DNA of 64,000 nt from contig OY754465.1 in the NCBI GenBank assembly GCA_963575645.1, positions 46,588,401 to 46,652,400 of the forward strand, read 5' to 3'. A program made the translations under genes and the position numbers. Positions 41,401 to 54,200 of the stretch are shown here, in pieces. The notes beneath the pieces were generated by a model that was not told the origin of the DNA, did no database searches, and was given only the letters and a program-made list of their open reading frames with translations. Position 1 is the first letter of the stretch; each line of letters starts with the position of its first letter. Source of the DNA: Xanthostigma xanthostigma (Eukaryota > Arthropoda > Insecta > Raphidioptera > Raphidiidae).

Positions 41401-44400
41401 TATAAGACTGAAAGTCTAACATTTACACGCACCAATGTGGGAACTTCGTACGTTCCAGCAGTAGTAAAGCAAAAACAATCAATCAACTGTTGTTTAGATG
41501 TCGTTTCCATAGCAGTACCCTATTACATTTTAGCTAATATAACCTTCTTGCTTAGAATTTATGTCTGCTTTTATGTAATTAATAATTAATTAATTAATTA
41601 ATGTATTTAATAAGCGTGCTTACGACCGAGGTATGAAGAAAAATAGTATATACCACACTGGCCGAAAGTGTGATACCTTGCCCTTTCGCACGATGGCGCG
41701 CAAGGCAAGAATATGACACTTTCGGCCCTGGTGTGATATTATATAGGTACTATTTATTGTTGGTGGTATAGAAATTCCACAAACTCTTTAACTTATTACG
41801 TACGTAGAAATATCTGGCTTAAGTTTTGGTTTTGGTGTTTTTAGTGTCTGTTTGTCCGATTATCTGTTAGAAGCTTCTAGAGCCAAACGGTACAAGTTAG
41901 AAACTTGAAATTTGGCATTGTTAAGTTTATTTTGAAAACACTAATAATTAAAAAAAAAACTAAGATAATTACCAGAAAGGGAGCATGTTTCATAATACGA
42001 CCAAAAAAACTTATATTAAATATATATTTTAATATAGTGAATGTAAATAAGATAAACTAAAATTGACTTAATATTTGTGATTATAGTGGAGCCGGGAAAA
42101 GCACACTGATGTCAGCGCTTGCATTTAGAACACCAGGTATGTAATGAAAATACATATAGGTACTAATATTAAAATGCGAAAGTAATTCTGTCTGTCTGTT
42201 ACGTTTCCATGTCTAAATCGCTGAACAGAGGAAGGACATAGGCTACCTTTTGTCTAAAAAAAATCCTGAAAGAGAGGATGAAAGTTTGTATGGGGAACCC
42301 ATCATCTCTCAAGTTAGCAATATGAAAATTCACATTCAGGCTTTTGGCAAGAAATAAAGAATTACGTGTTTCAGCATTTTTACAAAATCATCTCTTAAGG
42401 GGATAAAATGGGGAACGATTTCAAAATTCACATTTTATATACCTGTATACTATTGTCATTGCCGAGTGGGAGACAGCCCCGTGATGCAAGAACTATAATG
42501 TGAAGACTCCACTACTGTACTCTCAATCTCGTGCAGAGCCGCGGTTAGCAACTAGTTAAAAATAATAATTTTTTAATTAAATTGTATTTCTTTTTAATTA
42601 AAAAACTATAATTTTCATCTTTTTGGTACCGTTTGATATGTTAGTTTATAGTTTTCAAGCATTTGTTAGAATTTAAAAATTTTGCAGGTGGGACAGTTGT
42701 CGAAGGTGACATTTTAATAAATGGTAGACCAATTGGCGATTACATGCGAAGTCTTAGTGGATTTATGCACCAAGAGGATTTGTTCGTTGGCTCGCTTACT
42801 GTACTTGAACATATGAATATCATGGTATGACATATTTATTACTTGCGTTTAAAGTGTGTGGCTACATGACAGCATGGGTGGATTCAGTCGATTTTCAAAA
42901 AAGGCTGTTTTCCACCCCCAGGGGGGGGGAAGGTCGGAAGGTTATGGAATATCCCCTGTGCAGCAGAAAGTCCAAGAGGTCTCTTCCAGAAACTTATTTT
43001 TAGGCTATTTTAACCTTGAAATATTATGTTAAACCAAACATAACTTAACACGTTCAAAACATATTTTCTAAAACGGTTACACCACGCCAACGAACTTTAA
43101 TTAATTAATTGTGAAATAAAAAAACTTTTTAACAAAAAAATTAAACCGCCGAAAAACTGAAAAGCAAAAAATAATAAATCTTTTTATTTAACTAAGTAGT
43201 TGAACGTACGTGACAGTCTAGTATATCTAAGTAATTTTGAGTCGGCGTCAAACAATCAATGAACAAAGATCACTAAAAGAAATAACCAAATCAAATTAGA
43301 GAACTCTCGTGAACTCTCAGAGATTTCCGGCGAAGGATTGTTGACGCCGACTCAAAATTACTTAGATATACTAGACTGTCACGTACGTTCAACTACTTAG
43401 TTAAATAAAAAGATTTATTATTTTTTGCTTTTCAGTTTTTCGGCGGTTTAATTTTTTTGTTAAAAAGTTTTTATTTTATAATTTTTTGTGGCTATATAAT
43501 TTATAATTGTAATACACAAAGCATGAAAATCTGTGAGTGAACTATAAATCACCCCTATTTTCCCACCCTTAGGGTAGGAGTTTTTTTCCAAATTTATATG
43601 AGACGAGCCTCGAGGTATACCCTATCCAATAAAAAAATAATTATCAAAATTGGACCACTCTGTAAAAAGTTATGTGTGGTCATACATTACAATCAGTGAG
43701 TGAACAATCAATCATCCCCTGTTTTCCTACCCTTAGGGTTGGAATTTTTTTACCAAATTTATATGGGACCAACTTCGGGGTATACCCTTTCAAACAAAGA
43801 AATAATTATCAAAATCGGACTACTCTGTAAAAAGTTATGCGTGGTCATACATAAATAAAAAAAAAAAAAAAATAAAAAAAAAAAAAATATACGCGTCGAA
43901 TTGAGAACCTCCTCCGTTTTTGTTTTTCGTCGGTTAAAAATACAAAACAAGATATTGAATTTAGATAATTTTTAATTGCTTTATTAATTATACGAGATAT
44001 AACGTAGTCGGACTTTGTGATAAAATGTTTTATGACAGCGACAACTACGAGTATGTGGCGTAGGTAAAATAAAAACGTTCTACGAAGTAACTCGTAGTTG
44101 GCGCCTAAACACAAACATCGACCTACGAGATAACTTGTTGTTGGCAGCGAACGTGTTAAAGGGAGGAGATTGCAGTCCTCTCAAGTCCCTCTGGATGGCA
44201 GACGCTGATGACCTCAGCTGTTGAGCGTCTATATTCTACAGTGTGATAATCAAGTATATGCCAATTTTTTTAATATTTATTTTATTTTTTTTAAGGCAAG
44301 ATTAAAATTGGACCGATTTGTTCCTAGTCATGTTAGGAAAAGGAAAGTGAGAGATTTGTTGAATAATTTAGGATTAACGCACTGTATGCATACGCGCATT

Positions 44401-47400
44401 GGGATTTCTGGTGACGAAAAGGTGTTATCAGGTGGGGAGAAAAAAAGACTGGCATTTGCTACGGAGGTGAGTCTTCTCACATTATCAGTCTATTCTAAAA
44501 TATAACATTATCTGTAAGTATGCGTGTTTGTACGTATTTGACTAAAAAACTATTTGGAGAATTTCAAAGAATCTTTTTTGAACTGTTTCTTATAATTTCA
44601 AAAGTGCTATAGGCTATGTTTTATTTCACTATTTTATAGCAAAGTTAATTAATACTTTTATACAAATATCTATATAAAATCGTAAAGTGTTGTTAAAGCA
44701 GACCGGTAGATGCTTGATTCAATTTCTGATCTGACCTACAATTTGTAATGCGTATTACCAATATGTATTTTTTCAGCTGCTAACAAATCCACCCTTACTA
44801 TTTTGTGATGAACCAACAACAGGTTTGGATTCATTTTCCGCCCAGAAACTTGTCCAAATGATGAATGTAATGGCAGCTCAAGGTAAAACCATCGTCGTTA
44901 CCATTCACCAACCATCTTCTGAACTATTCGCTATGTTCAATCAAATACTATTGGTTGCTGATGGTCGAATTGCATTCACTGGAACAACCGATGCGGCAAT
45001 AAAATTCTTTAAGAGGTATGCACTATTCACATATAGTACCACTATGCAAATTCTTCATCATTTCGAATCTGCTTCCTCCCTTCCAACGCTGTTTTATCAG
45101 AAATCTTGTTGAAAAAACAAATACCGAAGATAAAACAATTTCTTTTGTCGAGAAAATGTTACTACATAACAATTTTTCATAAATTTTGTATTTATGTATA
45201 CGTTTATTTCTTTTAACTCTTTTGGGGTTAGATAGATCATGTACATATAAATATAATTGTAACAAAATAAAGAAAAAATATACAGAAAAAAAATATACAG
45301 AAAAAATATCTTCGTCTCTTTTTTTCGAACAAATTCGCTGGTTACTCCGACAAAGTATCAGCATGGAGTATATTATATATCTCTCTTTATCAAAAGTTCT
45401 ATGTCTTTATCTATGAGAATAGCCGGTTAGAACCAATGAACTGTTACAACAAAAAAAAGACAAATAATTGCACTTTAATGACTCTCGGTTTTCGTCCTAT
45501 CCGCAGTAGGTACATATAGTTTATAATATAGGTAGGGTAGGACGGGGGAATGGCGTTCACTTAAGGAAAACATGGTGTATTTTTTAAATTATTTATTATA
45601 AATCAAAATTAAGAAGAGTAACAAAGTCTTTAATTATCGAGTAATCAACAATTTAACAACAAAAGCATATATCTTTCACCTACTAGTAGTAGGAAAACAT
45701 TATTAAAAAAACATGTTTGAGCGGCATTGCCCCTGACTTTGGGTAATGCCACTCAGGGTCTCATAAAGTAGTGTCCCCAATCCAATCCGGCTGTTTTACT
45801 GCTTTGATCATAATTGTTTTTGATGATGTTGCGCTCAGCAAATTTATAAACAAGTTTTCGCAAATCTGCAACACTGAGTCCATAGTATAGCGAGCCCAGC
45901 AACTTAACTTGTTCAGCACCTAATTAAAAATTAGATCAGCGCGGCCGCAAACAAAGAAACGCTTTTCACGGTCGCATGACGTGAGCTGACTGTCTGATTG
46001 CATCGCTGTCTATTAGAGGCCCCCTCCCCTCGCGCTTCACGCGACGTGACGTGTTGCTACGTTCCTTTTTGACAGAGTTACAGAGGTGAGCGCCATTACC
46101 AGGTGAGCGCCATTCCCCCTCCCTCCCCTATATGTTATAGGCATAATTTAAAATTAGGCTTTTTATAAAATGTTTAGGGATTTTATAAAAAAGCCGGCAA
46201 AACGCGAGCGAACAATGCAATTTTCGTAAAAACTGTATACCAATTTAGGCAAATTGATTAAATGTCGGCAAAACGTGAGCATAAGAACGTGTATCTCGTT
46301 CTGACGCATTATTTTCAGGCATTTTACAATTTGCCAACTACGAACTAGTCAAAACGCGCACTATTGTTTTCCTGATACAGTTCATAGTGAGAGGGATAAA
46401 ATGCTATTTGCCTTAAAAAAGAAATATACCATTCCCAGAAGAGCAATCGAAATTTTCATTTCACTATGAAAAGAGTGTCAGGTTAAAAAATCGCAACCAC
46501 ACAAGGGATTAGTTGTGTGCACAATTCTTTCTAAAGATTTTAATGTTCGTAGGCAAATAGACTTGATAGATTTCCAATCTGCCCCTGATGAGAAATATAA
46601 ATGGCTTCAAGATCATGCCACATAATTTTTGCATCTACGCCCTTTACAAAGTTTATTGTTTCTTGTGTCATTTTATGAAATACTTACCTAGTACCTAATT
46701 TTATTACTTTGTTCTCCCACTCACGTTTTGACTGCATCGGTGTTGGCAAATTGTAAAATGCCTGAAAATAATTCGTCAGAACAAAATACACATTCTTCTG
46801 TTCGCGTTTTGCCGGCATTTTATCAATTTGCCTGAATTGGTATAGTCATAACGGAAACTGCATTGTTAGACCGCGTTTTGCCGGATTTTTATAAAATCCC
46901 TAGACATTTTGTAAAAAGCCTAATTTTGCGTTATGACTACGACATAATATACACGAGATAAATTCTTTAATCGTGAAAAGAACACTTTTAATCAAATAAT
47001 TTGAGGATTGTTGTTTAAATAATAAAATATTACTCAACTATAACTATTTTTAATAAATAAACTTTCATTATAATTTTCACATTTTTTATCAATAATAATT
47101 TTATGCAGCTATAAGGCAAACAATTAAAATTTTTGGTCCATGGAAGGTAATCATTTTTTATTTTTTTTATTCTATGGACTTTAATTTCTATATAATTTTT
47201 TATTCATTGAATTTCGGTCGTGACCATTCAGAAAGAGTTGGGTATGTTTTATAAGTTTAATTTTTCTTTTTAAATAAACAGTTCAATATATTTTAGATAG
47301 ATAAAAAATATGGTAGAGTAAGTTTACACCTCCAAATAAACGATTATAACAAAAAAACATGAACATTAACACTAAAGTCAAAGATTAATGTTGTACTACG

Positions 47401-50400
47401 TGTGTATAATTTTAAATTAAGTAGAAATTAAAGACTAACTGATTTCAAGCTTTTAAAATTTTTATTAGTTATACAGAATGTCTCTAAAAACTATTTGGTT
47501 TTATCCGATTTTTAAGACAACCAAAATCGAGGTTCCCTTGATCATAATTTATATTAAATACTAAAATACCAATAGTATATTACATCACAAGGGCCGAAAG
47601 TTGAATTTTCGACCCTGCGCGTCATGAGCCCGAGGCGAAGCCGAGAGCATCATGACGAGCAGGGCCGAGATTTAAACTTTTAAGGCCCGTTTGGTGTATA
47701 CGATTTTTCTTCATATCCGCTCGAAAGTACGTACTTTCGGCAGCAAGGACGAAAGATTGACATTTACTCCTAGTGAGGACGGCGGAAGGAAAAAATTTCT
47801 CATGCGTATTTATACTCGTAACTAGGGTTACCGCTTTCATTTAATATAATAAATAACAGGGAGTAAATGTCAAACTTTCGATCGAGGTATGAAGAAAAAA
47901 CCTTTTTTGTTATACACCAGTACTTAATCACAAAATTTAATAGTTAATAATAATTAATAATTCTAAAGAATTTAAGAAATTTACTGTTCCATAAACTACT
48001 AACCAACGACAACTAAAAAAATGTTAATGCCCCTGCAGCGAAGTTTATGATTTGTGACGAAGAAGATCACAAAAAACTGAAGCTTCCAAAACTTCTAATA
48101 GGCCAGTCATATCTAACATTAAACTTGCAAACTAACATGTAGTTCTGATTTTTTAATATATTGTTAGGACCACTACCAGTAGCGTATATCCAAGTTTGCA
48201 GCTTCGAAAGACCTGTGCTAACTTTGCAGCACTCAAAAAACTGCGAAATTTTCGCACTTTTTTTGGTATTCTCAATATAGGTCTTAAATTATGCATTTTT
48301 TTATAAAATATTTTTTATACGTTTTTAAGTAGACTAAAATTGCTACAATCTGAGACAAGAACCAGCTCTGTAGGTTCAATACTTACCGAGATACAGCTTT
48401 CCAAATAATTGACCAGTTTTTTCAACAAAGTGAAATTTTAAGATTTGGTCAGTTTTTGACCCCGATATCGGGGAAAATACTCATTTTAAGGGAAATATCA
48501 TAGGAACATATATTGTAGCAAATGTAATTAGCTTTAATTTAAGCAGAGAACGACGTCTGTAGGCCATATAGTTTACTCACAAATTTTAAAAATCCAAAAA
48601 ATGAGAAAACTGCATTTTCGCAAATTTAAATTTAATACCTAATAATCGTTATGTAAATCCATTCAGTGATTTTAATGTGGTTGAGTAACCAAATTGAGTA
48701 GCATAGTAGCATAAACGAGTAACATAATAAAAAAAAATAACATAAGTAATTGATAACATCATAAAAAAATTATGCAGTTTTTGACAAAATACCGTCGTAT
48801 TTCAGCCATTTTGTAAAAAATATTTACAAATTATATTCATGAACCTTCCTCGTTTATCGCTATTTCTATTACCGAAAACAATTTCAAAATCCGGTGCGTG
48901 GTTTAGTAGAAGAGAGCGGAGAAAAAGACAGAGACTTTGTTTTTAACTGTGCAGTCTTTGACAAAATACCGTCGTATTTCAGCCATTTTGAAAAAATATT
49001 TACAAATTGTATACAGAAACCTTCCTCGTATATTGATCTTTCTATTAGCGAAAACCATTTCAAAATCCGGTGCGTGGTTTAGAAGAAATGACCGGTGAAA
49101 AAGACAAAGACAGTCTGAGACTTTGATTTTAACTATGTAGTCTTTGCTAAAATTGCGTCGTAGTTCAGGTATTTTGTAAAAAATATTTATAAATTATATA
49201 CAGAAACCTTCCTCGTTTATTGCTCTTTCGACTACCGAAAACCATTTTTAGATCCGGCGCATGGCTTAGAAGAAGTGAGCTGAGAAAAAGACAAAGACAG
49301 ACAGAAGCTCTATTTTTAACTATGCAGTCTGAGCTAAAACACTGTCGTAGTTCAGGCATTTTGTAAAAACTATTTACAAATTATATACAGAAACCTTCCA
49401 TGCTTATCGCTCTTTCTATTACCGAAAACCATTTTACGATCCGGCGCATAGTTTAGAAGAACACCGACGTTGTTTTGTCAAAGACTGCATAGTTAAAAAC
49501 AGTCTCTGTCTGTCTTTGTCTTTTTCTCCGCTCACTTCTTCTAAACCATGCGCCGAACCTAAAAATGGTTTTCGATAGTAGAAAGAGCAATAAACGAGGA
49601 AGGTTTCTGTATATAATTTATAAATATTTTTTACAAAATAACTGAACTACGACGGAATTTTAGCAAAGCCTACATAGTTAAAATCAGAGTCTCTGACTGT
49701 CTTTGTCTTTTTCACCGGTCATTTCTTCTAAACCACGCACCGGATTTTGAAATGGTTTTCGCTAATAGAAAGATCAATATACGAGGAAGGTTTCTGTATA
49801 CAATTTGTAAATATTTTTTCAAAATGGCTGAAATACGACGGTATTTTGTCAAAGACTGCACAGTTAAAAACAAAGTCTCTGTCTTTTTCTCCGCTCTCTT
49901 CTACTAAACCACGCACCGGATTTTGAAATTGTTTTCGGTAATAGAAAGAGCGATAAACGAGGAAGGTTCATGAATATAATTTGTAAATATTTTTTACAAA
50001 ATGGCTGAAATACGACGGTATTTTGTCAAAAACTGCATAATTTTTTTATGATGTTATCAATTACTTATGTTATTTTTTTTTTATTATGTTACTCGTTTAT
50101 GCTACTATGCTACTCAATTTGGTTACTCAACCACATTAAAATCACTGAATGGATTTACATAACGATTATTAGGTATTAAATTTAAATTTGCGAAAATGCA
50201 GTTTTCTCATTTTTTGGATTTTTAAAATTTGTGAGTAAACTATATGGCCTACAGACGTCGTTCTCTGCTTAAATTAAAGCTAATTACATTTGCTACAATA
50301 TATGTTCCTATGATATTTCCCTTAAAATGAGTATTTTCCCCGATATCGGGGTCAAAAACTGACCAAATCTTAAAATTTCACTTTGTTGAAAAAACTGGTC

Positions 50401-51225
50401 AATTATTTGGAAAGCTGTATCTCGGTAAGTATTGAAGCTACAGAGCTGGTTCTTGTCTCAGATTGTAGCAATTTTAGTCTACTTAAAAACGTATAAAAAA
50501 TATTTTATAAAAAAATGCATAATTTAAGACCTATATTGAGAATACCAAAAAAAGTGCGAAAATTTCGCAGTTTTTTGAGTGCTGCAAAGTTAGCACAGGT
50601 CTTTCGAAGCTGCAAACTTGGATATACGCTACTGGTAGTGGTCCTAACAATATATTAAAAAATCAGAACTACATGTTAGTTTGCGAGATTAGCGATTTTT
50701 AGTGTAAAATATGACCGGGCTATAATATAAGAGAATTAATTTTAAAAATTTCAACTTTAAAGGCTCTCTATCACTGGCAAATAACACTTTTGTGTAAAGA
50801 TAAACTAGGTTCAATCGGTCTAATAATTTAGAGACATTCTGTATAACCTTTTTTATAACCACTAAAATCTAAAGTTAAAATTATTATGAGTCACGATTAT
50901 TTTTTTATAAATTATAAACGTCTCGTTGAGTGTCATAATTATCAAGTATAGAAATTAAAAGCAAGTGGCATCTGATGATCACACCAAGCTGTGAACAAGT
51001 CATAAAACTAACAAAAAAAAAATACTGAAGCTGTTTTGTATGTCAACAAGAATTAATTTAAATATCAGCTCAATTCGTGGAACAGTCCATTATTAGTGTA
51101 TTTGCCATAAGGCACTTACACTATTGGCGTCGGTCGGATGGCGGGACCTAGGGGTCGGACCAAAATTTCTCGACGTTTCATAACTTTCTAAGAAGTTTGG
51201 CACCATTTTTGGAAAAGTCTGTTTA

Positions 51226-51266
<41 letters not shown>

Positions 51267-54200
51267 TAGCACGATAACTCTCGACAGACTTAATCGATTT
51301 AAACGAAATTTAGGCCACATGTTGGAATCCATCACCGCACGAAGCCTATTTAAAATGGGCCCAATCGGGCCACGTTAAGGGTGGTATTTAGGGGTTAAAA
51401 AAATTTTTCGGGCCCAAAAATACCGAAAAAATTTTCGGAATCGTTTCAAATTTGAAATTTAACCCTTTAGTAATTATTAAAATATGCTGCTAAAATTAAA
51501 AAAAAATCGGCCCGACAGGACCGGATTTTATGAAAACACAAGTTTACTGATATAGATTTACATACTGAAGGGTGTATATAATTTGGTACAGATGTTGAAT
51601 TGATATGTAGTATTGAAATTAAGTAAAAAATGTTGTTTCAAGGGGTGTATTAAGGAGTAAATTTTTTTATTTTGTCCAAAAACAAAGTTAAGTTCATATA
51701 ATAGAGCCACACTGCCTATAAAAGCAAATACACTATATTGTCGGCAGGGTTTGGCACTGCGACCCGGAGTTTTTTTGCTTTCTGGAGACAAATTTTTTTA
51801 AAATTTCAACTACTAATTCAATGTATAATTAAAAAAAAAAAAACTTCGTTCTGTGCTAAATTCAAAAACTTGAGGCGACTGGATCTCAAGATTATAACTA
51901 AAAAAAAAAGAATTTCGAGGCCGACAAGAAATTGAAATCAAGCTAAAATTATGTGCCTAATACGTCGAAAAAAAATGAATTTCGTGGCAGACAAGGAATT
52001 GAAATCCAACCTCGAAATTCTGTGCTTATAAAAGCTACAAGAGCTACAGCAAAAAAAAATGCAAAGACGGCGTTCACATAACTCCTTTAGTTACCACTAA
52101 AAAAACGCCTTCTGTGCATTTTTTTTTTGCTGTTGCTCTTGTACCTTTTATAAGCACAGAATTTCGAGGTTGGATTTCAATTCCTTGTCTGCCTCGAAAT
52201 TCATTTTTTTCGACGTCTTAGGCACAGAATTTCGAGCTTGATTTCAATTTCTTGTCTACCTCGAAATTCTTTTTTTTTAAGTTATAATCTTGAGACCCAG
52301 TCACCTCAAGTTTTTGAATTTAGCACAGAACGAAGTATTTACTTTTCCGAAGTTTTTTTTAAAGATTTCACGTCTTTTTTCAAAGTGTGAGACACTATTT
52401 TTATTTTTCCTCCAAACTAAACATATGTGCATATAGATAAATGTTAAAAATGTAATAAAAAAACGGATTGTTTGAAAATCCTATTTCTTATTCACGATAA
52501 AAATGTATACTAACGGGTACAAATATACGATCTAAAAAAAAAAAACAAATAATAATCACCGCCATTCCAAAAATATGTATATTATAATAATAATAAAAAG
52601 CCTTTATTAAGTGTATTATTACTACAATAAGTACCAATACAAAAACTGCGTCTAGTATGTTAGTTTTAAAAATATTCTTTTAAGCTGTAATAATTATTTG
52701 CAAGCAAAAAATTTTTAACTTTTTTTTTGAAAATTCTTTCATCTTTTATTTCTCTTATCTTTATTGGTAGATTGTTGTGCACTCGAATCATGGCAATAAT
52801 TTATCTCACAGATGTTAAAAAAGAAATAAAAATATATGAGAAAAAAATTGAGAAAATAAATTAAAAATAAAAAAAGCAATTAAAAATATATGAGAAATAT
52901 ATTATATTATATAATATATAAATATCAAATGGAAATAAAATGGAGAAAATTAATTTTCCAATGTGATGCCGGGAATCGAACCCGAAACCCTGCCATTACT
53001 GGCCTTACGTCTTAACCGTTCGGCCACCGCGACCGGGCGGTCGCAATACATCGCTATTAAGGCTGTCGGAACGCTCTGAGATTACACATAAAATAGGGCT
53101 TTGGCTCCCAAATGATTATTGACTTATTAGTCAACATTTTGCAAAAATTATTTTTTTATAAGGAAGATTAAAGACCAATCTCGGTTCCTAGCTGAGTACT
53201 TTTTTAATTAATGAATGATTTTCTAGAAAAAAATTGACAAATAATTGCGCGAAAAATGCTAATTTACAAAGTCACACTACAGCTTTATTAATACTTATTT
53301 GATAAAACTGTTCCGTCAGAAACCTAAAGTGAACCTTCCTTTTTCGAAAAAGTTCAAAAAATTTTCGAATATTTCCAAAAAAATGGTGTAATCTATTGCA
53401 AGCGGTACCCTTGCAATGGCGTTTTTTTGCATCGTGGTGTAGCGGCAACTGGTGACAATAATTTCAAACTGCTATTTAACTCCGCCTTCGAATGCAATAT
53501 TACGACAAACGCTTTTGTAAATAGTAGAGGAAAGTGGTGTCAAAAATCGAATAATATGTTTAAATTTCTGTATTCAGATTTTATATTTAAAAAAATGTCA
53601 ATCACGTGTTGGGAACGCACATGCTAGGTTTCGTTGTATTCGTACGACGATAATATATTTATAAAAATATTCTCACGAATAGTTGCAACCTGCTGTTGTT
53701 GATATCTGTCAAAATTTGATAACATAAAGATTTGCTTGTGTTAAAAAATCCTACCTCAGGACCGTTTTGTTTTCATATCGTGTAATTTTGATTGAAAGTA
53801 GTAACTAAAGCATTTTTCTATAATTTTTTGTATGGATAGTTTAGAAATTGGAGGTGGGGCTTTTGGATAAAAAATTTTAAAGCAAATTCTTCGTTTCTTA
53901 TAACATTTCTATTGCATTTTAAGAAATACACCCCACTCAATTAAACTATAAAGCGGAAAAAAATATTTTGATTACACTTTCAACTCATGAGAGAGGGTTC
54001 AAAAAAAAATGTTTGCAAAATATCATCATATCTTTTTTTAAAAACTATAAGAGTAGATAAATATAAAAATAGTTGGCAAAACCAAAAGTGCACATCCCGC
54101 AATTTTCCACTGTATGATAAAAAAATAACAATTAAAAAATATTTTTAATAAATTTAACAAGATTTAAAAATTTAAAGAAATAAATAATTAAAAATTGAAA

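Larger units (their letters stand above)
47472..50843. mobile_element. TACAG-type element hosting two nested insertions
   Basis: Ends TACAGAATGTCTCTAAA on both sides (inverted), flanked by TA. Between them sit a family M copy (47577-47898) and the large palindrome (48101-50720), leaving only a few hundred bases of its own sequence. Confidence 0.75.

Noticed and set aside
48894-49916. Two identical 62-codon frames on opposite strands
   Set aside because: They are mirror images in the arms of the 2.6-kb palindrome.
48101-50720. CRISPR-like array from the 190-bp tandem units
   Set aside because: The units are long, diverged and have no spacer structure, and the genome is eukaryotic.
52965-53036. 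Functional tRNA gene
   Set aside because: Box A and box B are present but the acceptor ends do not pair, and an AT-rich SINE body follows.
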